Assembly (NCBI GenBank): GCA_031278755.1
Contig: JAITJV010000144.1
Span: 1-5,689, forward strand
DNA: 5,689 nucleotides
DNA from: Treponema sp.
Lineage (GTDB): Bacteria; Spirochaetota; Spirochaetia; Treponematales; Breznakiellaceae
Direction of reading: 5' to 3'
The notes under the pieces are model-generated. The model saw only the letters and a program-made list of their open reading frames with translations. It ran no database searches and was not told where the DNA came from. A program made the position numbers and the translations under genes. This document shows positions 1-5,464 of the stretch, piece after piece. Numbering within the stretch: position 1 is the stretch's first letter; every line of letters starts with the position of its first letter.

Positions 1-241
1 CCCTGTCCCTGAAAACATAGCAGTCCATGGAATCGTACACAAAAACAACATCATCCTGCCATTCCGCGCTTCCCCGGACGGCGTAAACAGACCGGGGAAC
101 TCCGAAACGGTCTATCAGATGTTCGATGCTAAGGCCTATGTACGAAGCCTCGTCCGCGGCGGCCGGAACCTGGGGCCATACGGGTACGGCGCGGCTCGGC
201 GCAAGGAGGAGCAAAAGAAGAAAACACCGGACAGGAACCAT
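1..241 (-). CDS. Exported protein of unknown function, N-terminal part (runs off left edge)
   Basis: An open frame on the minus strand starts at ATG 241-239 and stays open for 80 codons to the window edge, so the C-terminus is missing. An in-frame TAG lies two codons upstream of the ATG, so no earlier start is possible. The N-terminus looks like a signal peptide: Arg5, then a hydrophobic run (CFLLLLLLA, residues 6-14), then a Pro/Ala-rich stretch ending AAADE at residues 27-31, a plausible signal peptidase I site. No lipobox is clear. The mature part has YIGLSIEHLIDRFGVPRSVYAV (residues 34-55) and WQDDVVFVYD (61-70). A 'G-hydrophobic-LIDRFGxP' stretch followed by beta-like strands is reminiscent of small BamE/SmpA-like envelope domains, but I cannot confirm that. 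The ribosome binding site is weak (AGGG close to the ATG). The gene is divergent from the acyl-CoA ligase. The reading frame is convincing; the function is unknown. Confidence 0.72.
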   Translation of the reverse strand, partial: MVPVRCFLLLLLLAPSRAVPVWPQVPAAADEASYIGLSIEHLIDRFGVPRSVYAVRGSAEWQDDVVFVYDSMDCYVFRDR

Positions 242-256
242 GCCCTACTCTACAAT
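228..256 (+). promoter_or_regulatory. Candidate sigma-70-type promoter for the acyl-CoA ligase
   Basis: CGGACA at 228-233 matches 4 of 6 bases of the -35 consensus. TACAAT at 251-256 matches 5 of 6 bases of the -10 consensus. The spacer is 17 bases. Transcription would start near 263 and give a leader of about 44 bases that is pyrimidine-rich (273-299) and has no Shine-Dalgarno sequence. The -35 box lies inside the start of the divergent gene. The rest of the 242-306 gap holds nothing else I can name. This is a pattern match only. Confidence 0.3.
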
Positions 257-306
257 GATTACAGGAATTTCGCAACCTTTCCCCCTTTTCCCTGTCTTAA
301 TAAAAG

Positions 307-1878
307 ATGATCACCCTGGAAAAATTTACCCTTGCCGAAGTTTGTCTCCGCTCCCGGGCAAAATACAAAAAGCGGCCGGCCTTCCGTATTTTCAAAGACG
401 GCATGGTTACCGGTATAACCAGTTACGGCGCCTGGGGAGAACAGTCGCGGGATTTCGCCGCCCGCCTGGAGGCTTTCGGCCTTAAGCCGGGCAGCCGGGT
501 GATGATTCTGGCGGAAAACTGCCCCGGCTGGGCGGCGGCCTACTTCGGAACGGCCCTGGCGGCCATGGTTTCGGTGCCGGTATTAACCGGTTTCAGCGCC
601 GTTCAAATTGCCAATATAGCCGGACACGCGGAAATTTCCGCCTGCTGCGTTACAACAGAAACCGCCGCGCGGGCGATGGAAGCGATAAAAACCGCGGGCC
701 TTGATTCCATTCCCTTTATCTACATTGACAGGCTGGAAACGCGGGAAAATTCCCGCCCCTTCCATGACGGAAATTATCCTGAACCGGAGGATCTTGCGTC
801 GATCATTTATACAAGCGGGACCACCGGGGCGAGCAAGGGGGTTATGCTTTCACACCGCAACCTTGTTTTCTGCGCGGCGGCGTCCCGTTCCTTTGTAAAG
901 ATCTACCCGCGGGACAGGCTTCTTTCGGTTATTCCGCTTGCCCATACCTACGAGTGTACCCTGGGGCTTATTACGGCGGTGATGAGCGGCGCTTCCGTTA
1001 CCTATCTGGACAAGCCCCCCTCGCCCGCGGTGCTCATGCCGGCGCTCGAAGCCGTCAAGCCCACCGCCATGGTAACCGTTCCCCTTTTTATCGAAAAGTT
1101 CTACCGGAAGAACATAGCGCCGTCCCTTGCGGCAAATCCCCTTTTCCGCTTTCCGCCGAACAGGCCGCTCGCCGTTTATGCCGCGGGGAGGAAACTCGCC
1201 GCGGCCTTCGGCGGGTCCATACGGTTCTTCGGCATAGGCGGCGCCCCCCTTTCCTCCGAAGTTGAGGATTTTCTCAGAAAGGTTAAATTCCCCTATTCCC
1301 CCGGCTTCGGCCTTACCGAAGCCGCGCCCCTTGTTGCGGGGACCGGCCCTTTCCGTTTTCCCGTCCGGTCGTCCGGCTCCATGTTTAGGGGCATGGCGAT
1401 ACGCATTTCGGACGAGGGGGAGATACAGGCCGGAGGCCCCAATATCATGATGGGATACTACCGGGACGAAAAAAAAACCCGGGAAGCGTTCACCCCCGAC
1501 GGGTGGTTAAGAACGGGCGACGTAGGATTTTTGGATAAAAAAGGCTATCTCTATGTAAAAGGCAGGCTCAAGAATCTTATACTCGGCCCCGCGGGGGAAA
1601 ACATCTACCCCGAAGAAATCGAAGGCCTTCTTACATCTTCCGTACTGGTTGAAGACGCCCTGGTGCGCCCCGGAGACAGGGGAGAAATCGTAGCGATGGT
1701 TGTATTGAGCGAAAAGGCGAAGGCCGCGGCAAACGCCCTGGGGAACGCCCTTGAAGAACTGAAAAAAATGGTAAACAGGCAGCTTGCCGCTTTTTCCAAA
1801 CTTAACCGCATAGAGATACGCCATGAACCTTTTGAAAAAACGCCGACCCAAAAGATCAGACGATACCTTTACAGTTGA
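307..1878 (+). CDS. AMP-forming long-chain fatty acid--CoA ligase (ANL superfamily)
   Basis: This enzyme activates a fatty acid with ATP to an acyl-adenylate and transfers it to CoA; it probably acts in the cytosol or at the inner membrane face. The 523-residue protein carries the adenylate-forming motifs in order: A3 P-loop YTSGTTGASKG (168-178), PLAHTYE (210-216), GGAPLSSEVE (311-320), A5 GFGLTEAAP (333-341), A7 GWLRTGDVGFLD (399-410, Asp405), A8 GRLKNLI with GENIYPEEIE (419-439), and A10 PTQKIRR (513-519), whose Lys516 is the usual catalytic lysine. The PLAHTYE and GGAPL regions resemble bacterial long-chain (Faa1/FadD15-like) synthetases more than acetyl-CoA synthetases. It is somewhat shorter than the roughly 600 residues common there. 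TAA at 301-303 lies just upstream in frame, so ATG 307 is the first possible start, although no Shine-Dalgarno precedes it. A run of nine A (1469-1477) lies inside the gene. Chain-length preference cannot be read from sequence. It appears to be a single-gene transcript ended by the hairpin at 1892. Confidence 0.93.
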   Translation: MITLEKFTLAEVCLRSRAKYKKRPAFRIFKDGMVTGITSYGAWGEQSRDFAARLEAFGLKPGSRVMILAENCPGWAAAYFGTALAAMVSVPVLTGFSAVQIANIAGHAEISACCVTTETAARAMEAIKTAGLDSIPFIYIDRLETRENSRPFHDGNYPEPEDLASIIYTSGTTGASKGVMLSHRNLVFCAAASRSFVKIYPRDRLLSVIPLAHTYECTLGLITAVMSGASVTYLDKPPSPAVLMPALEAVKPTAMVTVPLFIEKFYRKNIAPSLAANPLFRFPPNRPLAVYAAGRKLAAAFGGSIRFFGIGGAPLSSEVEDFLRKVKFPYSPGFGLTEAAPLVAGTGPFRFPVRSSGSMFRGMAIRISDEGEIQAGGPNIMMGYYRDEKKTREAFTPDGWLRTGDVGFLDKKGYLYVKGRLKNLILGPAGENIYPEEIEGLLTSSVLVEDALVRPGDRGEIVAMVVLSEKAKAAANALGNALEELKKMVNRQLAAFSKLNRIEIRHEPFEKTPTQKIRRYLYS

Positions 1879-1891
1879 TCCGGATCGGCAT

Positions 1892-1913
1892 ACCCGGCAA
1901 GCCGCCGGGTTTT
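1892..1913 (+). terminator. Intrinsic terminator after the acyl-CoA ligase
   Basis: A perfect 7-bp stem, ACCCGGC (1892-1898) with GCCGGGT (1904-1910), has a 5-base loop and runs directly into TTTT (1910-1913). It begins 14 bases after the ligase stop. On the minus strand the same hairpin is preceded by A's but followed by TATGCC, so it is a poorer terminator for the convergent PASTA gene, which ends at 1926. Confidence 0.7.
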
Positions 1914-1925
1914 ACCGGCAGGCTG

Positions 1926-2951
1926 CTAGCGCGGGGAGGACGGGCGCACCGTCTCGCGGTGTATCTCGCGGTTAACCATGGAAAGCACAAGGATCGTGCC
2001 GGCGGGCAGCCGGTAGGGAACGGTAAAATCCCCGCCGGGGTATTCGACGGTAATGATACGCCGCTGTTCGCCTGAAGGAAGAACGGCGTCGAGCCGCACC
2101 GGAAGGGGATAGGGATTTTTCGGGATGGCGTATGTAAAGAGATCGAACACCTCTCCGTCTTCAAGATCGCCGGGAGCGGTAACCGTAAGCCGTATGACGC
2201 CGTCCTGCCTGACCTGTTCCGATTCTTCGGGAACCTGGGATACGATCGTTTCCCCCGCTTCCTCCGCCCCGGCTTCCCGCACGGAGAAAACAAAATCCAT
2301 TCCAAGCCGCCCGAGCAGTTCCAGGCTGTCCTGTACGGAAAGGCCGGTAAAACGGGGCGCCCTGACCATCACATTTTCCGCTCCCTGGCTGATCACAAAC
2401 TCCAGCACCGTGGGGCCTGATATTTCCTTCCCCGGTTCGGGATTTTGCCTGAGTATCACGCCGGGCGCTTCGGCGGAATACTGATACATGAACGGCTCTT
2501 TGAGCGAAATCAGGGGCTGCGGGGAAGACGCAAAAAGCGTCTGAAGTTCCATGCGGACTTCGTCTATGTTTCTGCCTATATAGTTTTCCACGCTGTCAAT
2601 TACCGCCCCCTGGCTTACCACAAGCCAGATGCGGCGGCCCGCTTTGACGATGGTACCGGATCGGGGGTCCTGTTCCAGAACAAACCCCCTGTCATGAACG
2701 GACTGTGAATAACGGAGGCGGAGACGCGGGTAAAGCTCCTTGGCCTGAAGTTCCAGAATAGCCTCGGTAAGTTCCTTGCCCCGGACGTCGGGAACCATGG
2801 TCTCTTCCTCCCCGCGCACCGCGACAAAGAACACCGAAAGGGCGATGATCCCCACAAATACAAGTATCCCGGCGGCCATGGAGATAAAGAGCCGCAGGTG
2901 ATTGGCGACATAACCTTCTATGGAGTCAAGATCAAGATTGATTAATTTCAT
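1926..2951 (-). CDS. Single-pass membrane protein with three extracytoplasmic PASTA repeats, no kinase domain
   Basis: PASTA domains bind peptidoglycan fragments or beta-lactam-like ligands in Ser/Thr kinases and penicillin-binding proteins. This 341-residue protein has a short, probably cytoplasmic N-terminus (1-20), one strong membrane segment (about 21-45), then three PASTA-like repeats: 53-116 (opening VPDVRGKELTEA, ending WLVVSQGA), 118-191 (IGRNIDEV ... QNPEPGKEI ... VISQGAE) and 196-260 (FTGLSVQDSL ... SQVPEESEQV ... RLTVTAP). A beta-rich tail of about 78 residues (264-341) follows, which I do not recognise. No kinase or transpeptidase domain is present. The start at ATG 2951 is backed by GGGGAG four bases upstream. 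The gene follows fmt after a 22-base gap and is very likely in one operon with def and fmt. It may sense or anchor to cell wall, but with no catalytic domain its output is unknown. Confidence is high for the family, low for the role. Confidence 0.9.
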   Translation of the reverse strand: MKLINLDLDSIEGYVANHLRLFISMAAGILVFVGIIALSVFFVAVRGEEETMVPDVRGKELTEAILELQAKELYPRLRLRYSQSVHDRGFVLEQDPRSGTIVKAGRRIWLVVSQGAVIDSVENYIGRNIDEVRMELQTLFASSPQPLISLKEPFMYQYSAEAPGVILRQNPEPGKEISGPTVLEFVISQGAENVMVRAPRFTGLSVQDSLELLGRLGMDFVFSVREAGAEEAGETIVSQVPEESEQVRQDGVIRLTVTAPGDLEDGEVFDLFTYAIPKNPYPLPVRLDAVLPSGEQRRIITVEYPGGDFTVPYRLPAGTILVLSMVNREIHRETVRPSSPR

Positions 2952-2955
2952 GGTT

Positions 2956-2961
2956 CTCCCC
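2956..2961 (-). promoter_or_regulatory. Ribosome binding site of the PASTA gene
   Basis: On the minus strand GGGGAG is followed by AACC and then ATG 2951. It lies in the 22-base gap after the fmt stop and fixes the start of the PASTA protein just before its short cytoplasmic stub and membrane segment. Confidence 0.7.
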
Positions 2962-2973
2962 GCCGTTCATCCT

Positions 2974-3975
2974 TTACCCCAGGCGCGAACCGGTAAAATT
3001 CCGGACCCCGTTGAGAAAGGCCCTCCAGTCCAGGGCTTTTCTGGCTTCCAGTTGAAGAACCCGCGCCGCCAAAACCCCGTCTCCCGTTTGTACCAGTATC
3101 CCCGCCCCTTTGTCTATGCCCAAAACCGTCCCCGGTTCAGCCCGCGGAATTCCGTCCGGCCTGTTTTCAAGGGGGCGCGCTTCCCGTATATAAAGCTCAT
3201 GCCCGCCGAACCTTGTCCGGCAAAGCGGCCAGGGGGTAAAAGCCCGTATCCGCGCGTCTATCTCCGCGGCCCCCGCGTTCCAGTCTATAACCCCGTCTTC
3301 CCGGGAAATAAGGGAACAGTAGCTTGCCTCCCCGTGGTTCTGCGGCCTGCCGTGGAGGGCGCCCCCGGCAAGGCCTTCAAGCACGGAAGGCAGCAGGGCG
3401 GCGGCTTTTTCCGCGGCCGCGGCGCCCAGGCTTTCGGACGTTTCCCGTCCGTCAAGGGGAAAAGCTTCCTGGGCCAGAATATCCCCTGAATCCATTTCGG
3501 CGGCGAGCCGCTGTATGGTAACCCCCGTTTCCGCGTCCCTGTTCAGTATAGCCTGCGGAATGGGAGAAGGCCCCCGGTATTTGGGAAGGAGGCTCGGATG
3601 TATGTTGATCCCCCCCAGCGGAAAAAGGGCAAGAAATTTCGGGCCGAACATGCGGCCGTAGGCAAAGGAGACGAGGAGGTCCGGTTTTAAGGCCGAAACC
3701 GCCTCCCGGGCGGCTCCGTCAAGTTTTTCCGGTTTCAGCACGGGAACGGGGGAAAGCCCGCCCCTCACCCTTTCTTCGGAAATACGCTCCGCCGCGGCGG
3801 CCACGGCGGTACGTTCGCGCTTTCCGCTCCGGCCGCGGGAACTGTCCGGATTGGCAAGAACCCCGGCAAGCTCCGCGCCGCGCGCGGCGGCTTCCAGGCA
3901 GGGCACGGCGACGGCGGGGCTTCCCGCAAAGAGGATGCGCATCCGCGCCCCGGCAGTCTGTTGCGCTTCGCGCAT
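2974..3975 (-). CDS. fmt: Methionyl-tRNA formyltransferase
   Basis: Fmt transfers the formyl group of 10-formyl-tetrahydrofolate to Met on initiator tRNA in the cytosol, before translation starts. The 333-residue product has the N-terminal nucleotide-fold domain opening MRILFAGSPAVAVP (12-25), FAYGRMFGPKFL (104-115), and the active-site block GGINIHPSLLPKYRG (121-135) with the conserved Asn124 and His126. MDSGDIL (161-167) supplies the conserved Asp, probably Asp162. The C-terminal tRNA-binding domain shows SREDGVIDWNAGAAEIDARIRAFTPWP (224-250). The family usually has about 310-320 residues. Two starts are possible: ATG 3975 has a strong GGAGG four bases upstream and adds 11 residues not typical of Fmt, while ATG 3942 gives the usual N-terminus but lacks a clear ribosome binding site. 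I keep 3975 for the ribosome binding site. It lies 24 bases after the def stop, in the usual def-fmt order. Confidence 0.96.
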   Translation of the reverse strand: MREAQQTAGARMRILFAGSPAVAVPCLEAAARGAELAGVLANPDSSRGRSGKRERTAVAAAAERISEERVRGGLSPVPVLKPEKLDGAAREAVSALKPDLLVSFAYGRMFGPKFLALFPLGGINIHPSLLPKYRGPSPIPQAILNRDAETGVTIQRLAAEMDSGDILAQEAFPLDGRETSESLGAAAAEKAAALLPSVLEGLAGGALHGRPQNHGEASYCSLISREDGVIDWNAGAAEIDARIRAFTPWPLCRTRFGGHELYIREARPLENRPDGIPRAEPGTVLGIDKGAGILVQTGDGVLAARVLQLEARKALDWRAFLNGVRNFTGSRLG

Positions 3976-3979
3976 AAAA

Positions 3980-3984
3980 CCTCC
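3980..3984 (-). promoter_or_regulatory. Ribosome binding site that favours the longer fmt start
   Basis: On the minus strand GGAGG is followed by TTTT and ATG 3975. The internal ATG 3942, which would match the usual Fmt N-terminus, has only a G-rich stretch (GGGGCGCGG) before it. This is the evidence for the 11-residue N-terminal extension. The site lies just downstream of the def stop, so coupling between def and fmt translation is possible. Confidence 0.6.
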
Positions 3985-3991
3985 GCGTGGG

Positions 3992-4015
3992 GCGGGCCGC
4001 TAGGCCCGCTTTTTT
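3992..4015 (+). terminator. Terminator-shaped hairpin facing antisense to the def-fmt operon
   Basis: GCGGGCC (3992-3998) pairs perfectly with GGCCCGC (4003-4009) around the loop GCTA, and is followed on the plus strand by six T (4010-4015). In that direction it has the full form of an intrinsic terminator, although no plus-strand gene precedes it. On the minus strand the hairpin covers the def stop codon (TAG 4002-4000) and the last Arg-Ala codons and has no T-tract after it, so it should not stop the operon transcript. It could end antisense transcripts, or affect def-fmt coupling or RNA processing. The T-run is also the Lys-Lys codons of the Def C-terminus, so chance is possible. Confidence 0.4.
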
Positions 4016-4494
4016 ACCGCCGTCTTTTCCATTTTGGCAAGCAGGCGTTTCCGCTTCTCCTCGGGCAGGCGGTCGATAAAGAGAATCCCTTCAAGGTGAT
4101 CGTATTCGTGCTGTATGACCCGGGCCAGTATTCCTCCAACTTCAAGGGTGAACGGACGGCCCTTTTCGTTCCATGCCTGAATTTTTACCGATTTCGGCCG
4201 TATCACATCGGCCCAGACGCCGGGAACCGAAAGACAGCCTTCTTCGTATTTTCCGGTTTCCTGCGACGTTTCCAAAATGGAAGGATTGATAAACACCCGC
4301 GGCTCATCGCCTTCAACATGAACGACAAAGATCCGCTTCATAAAACCCACCTGCGGTCCGGCAAGTCCTACGCCTTTACCGTCCGTGAGCGCCCGCATCA
4401 TCTCCCCGGCAACGCCGGCTATTTCACCGTTAATTGCGGCTATGGGTTCCGCTTTACAGCGGAGAAGTTCGTTCCCAATGGTAATGATCTTCAT
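4000..4494 (-). CDS. def: Peptide deformylase
   Basis: Def is a cytosolic metalloenzyme that removes the formyl group from the N-terminal Met of new proteins, undoing the work of Fmt encoded next door. The 164-residue product has all three family motifs: motif I GVGLAGPQVG (41-50; Gly46 where many members have Ala), motif II EGCLS (85-89) with metal ligand Cys87, and motif III QHEYDHLEG (128-136) with ligands His129 and His133 and catalytic Glu130. The N-terminus MKIITIGNELLR is typical, which makes ATG 4494 the right start. The frame stays open upstream to another ATG at 4587, but those 31 extra residues look like translated intergenic DNA. No Shine-Dalgarno precedes 4494; the upstream sequence is A/T-rich. 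Length is normal for a bacterial deformylase. It is the first gene of the def-fmt-PASTA operon. Confidence 0.97.
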   Translation of the reverse strand: MKIITIGNELLRCKAEPIAAINGEIAGVAGEMMRALTDGKGVGLAGPQVGFMKRIFVVHVEGDEPRVFINPSILETSQETGKYEEGCLSVPGVWADVIRPKSVKIQAWNEKGRPFTLEVGGILARVIQHEYDHLEGILFIDRLPEEKRKRLLAKMEKTAVKKRA

Positions 4495-4585
4495 ACTTTT
4501 TAATACTAGTAAAAAAAAGGAATAACGGACAGGGCGCCCGCACGCGTCGGCTTGAGTAAATTCCCGCCGCGCTGTACCCTGAAAC
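4495..4585. promoter_or_regulatory. Divergent intergenic region between def and rarD
   Basis: This 91-base gap should hold promoters for both flanking transcripts. Next to def it is A/T-rich, with a run of eight A (4511-4518) and, on the minus strand, TAGTAT and TATTAA within 10 bases of the def ATG that could serve as -10 elements. On the rarD side TTGAGT (4552-4557) and TACCCT (4575-4580) are 17 bases apart, a weak -35/-10 pair that would start transcription almost at the rarD ATG. None of these matches is strong, and no operator repeat is evident. Confidence 0.35.
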
Positions 4586-5464
4586 ATGGATCGTTCATCG
4601 TCAGCCGGGGGCGCGTTCTGGATCGTACTGGCCTATGTGCTGTGGGGCGTGCTGCCCCTTTACTGGAAACTGCTCGCCCCGGTGCAGCCCATGCACATCC
4701 TTTCGTTCAGGATAGTCTTTTCGCTCCTCTTTACGGGAATAATCCTTCTCCTGCGCGGGAACAGGGCGTGGCTCGCCCTTTTTACCTCCGCGGGAATATG
4801 CGTCTCCGTGATCCTTGCGGCCCTTGCAATCACCGTCAACTGGGGCCTTTACATCTGGGCGGTCAACACCGGGCATGCGATAGAAGCATCCCTTGGGTAC
4901 TACATCAACCCCCTGGTTTCAGTCGCGCTCGGCCTTGTTTTTTTCAGGGAGCGCCTTTCGGTTCTGCAGTGGGCGGCTTTCGGCATGGCCGCCGCCGGCG
5001 TGGCCGTCATGACGATACTGTCGGGGGTTTTTCCCTGGGCGTCGCTGGGGCTGGCCCTGTCCTTCGGTTTTTACAGCCTTATTAAAAAAAAGATAGCGGC
5101 CTCTTCCCTGGAAAGCCTGGGCGCGGAAACACTGGCCGCCCTTCCCGCCGCGGTTTTTCTCCTTCTTTACCCGCCTCGCAGGCTGGAGTATCTTTCAGGA
5201 TTATCCCTTCCCCTGTGGGCGGGCATTGCGGTCTGCGGGGCGGTAACCGTCCTTCCCCTGTACTGCTTTGCCCGCGGCGTAAAACTGCTTCCCCTTTCGG
5301 CCGTGGGCTTCATTCAGTTTATAAACCCTACCTTTGTGTTTTTGCTTGGAATATTTGTTTTCGGTGAAAAATTTCCGGTTCACAATACGGCGGCCTTTGT
5401 CTTTATCTGGGCCGCCGTGATCCTCTATTCGGTTTCACTGTTACGCGGCGGGAAAAATGTTTGA
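4586..5464 (+). CDS. rarD: RarD/EamA-family transporter (drug/metabolite transporter superfamily)
   Basis: This is a predicted ten-helix inner-membrane permease of 292 residues, the usual RarD length (about 290-300). The opening WIVLAYVLWGVLPLYWKLL (12-30) and the block WGLYIWAVNTGHAIEASLGYYINPL (86-110) are characteristic of RarD proteins. The second half repeats the EamA pattern, with GFIQFINPTFVFLLGIFVFGEKF (241-263). Hydrophobic segments lie roughly at 11-30, 37-57, 69-94, 99-119, 126-146, 149-166, 183-195, 209-229, 236-259 and 268-287. RarD was named after chloramphenicol sensitivity, but the real substrate is generally unknown and cannot be read here. TGA at 4580-4582 closes the frame upstream, so ATG 4586 is the first possible start; it lacks a Shine-Dalgarno. 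The 3' end overlaps the guanylyltransferase gene by 8 bases, so the two are probably co-transcribed. A run of eight A (5084-5091) encodes Lys167-169. Confidence 0.92.
   Translation: MDRSSSAGGAFWIVLAYVLWGVLPLYWKLLAPVQPMHILSFRIVFSLLFTGIILLLRGNRAWLALFTSAGICVSVILAALAITVNWGLYIWAVNTGHAIEASLGYYINPLVSVALGLVFFRERLSVLQWAAFGMAAAGVAVMTILSGVFPWASLGLALSFGFYSLIKKKIAASSLESLGAETLAALPAAVFLLLYPPRRLEYLSGLSLPLWAGIAVCGAVTVLPLYCFARGVKLLPLSAVGFIQFINPTFVFLLGIFVFGEKFPVHNTAAFVFIWAAVILYSVSLLRGGKNV

Noticed and set aside
126..485. Plus-strand frames at 119-310 and 126-485 upstream of and overlapping the ligase start
   Set aside because: They are antisense to the exported-protein gene and out of frame with the ligase; they have no ribosome binding site and the translations look random.
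307..1878. Reading the ligase as an NRPS adenylation domain or acetyl-CoA synthetase
   Set aside because: There is no carrier or condensation domain, and the PLAHTYE and GGAPL motif context matches long-chain acyl-CoA ligases better.
1856..2305. A 149-codon minus-strand frame overlapping the PASTA gene in another frame
   Set aside because: The PASTA frame is longer, has a ribosome binding site and recognisable repeats; this one is a frame shadow.
2920..3489. A 189-codon plus-strand open frame antisense to fmt
   Set aside because: The translation is low-complexity, rich in Pro, Arg and Gly, and the opposite strand encodes a clear Fmt C-terminal half.
3961..4503. A 180-codon plus-strand open frame covering def entirely
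   Set aside because: It is antisense to a textbook deformylase with all three motifs. Its translation is Arg/Phe/Pro-rich and has no recognisable domain, as expected from GC-rich shadow frames.
4495..4587. Longer def reading frame starting at ATG 4587
   Set aside because: The additional 31 residues do not resemble deformylase and would fill the whole divergent promoter gap. MKIITIGNELLR at 4494 is the typical family start.
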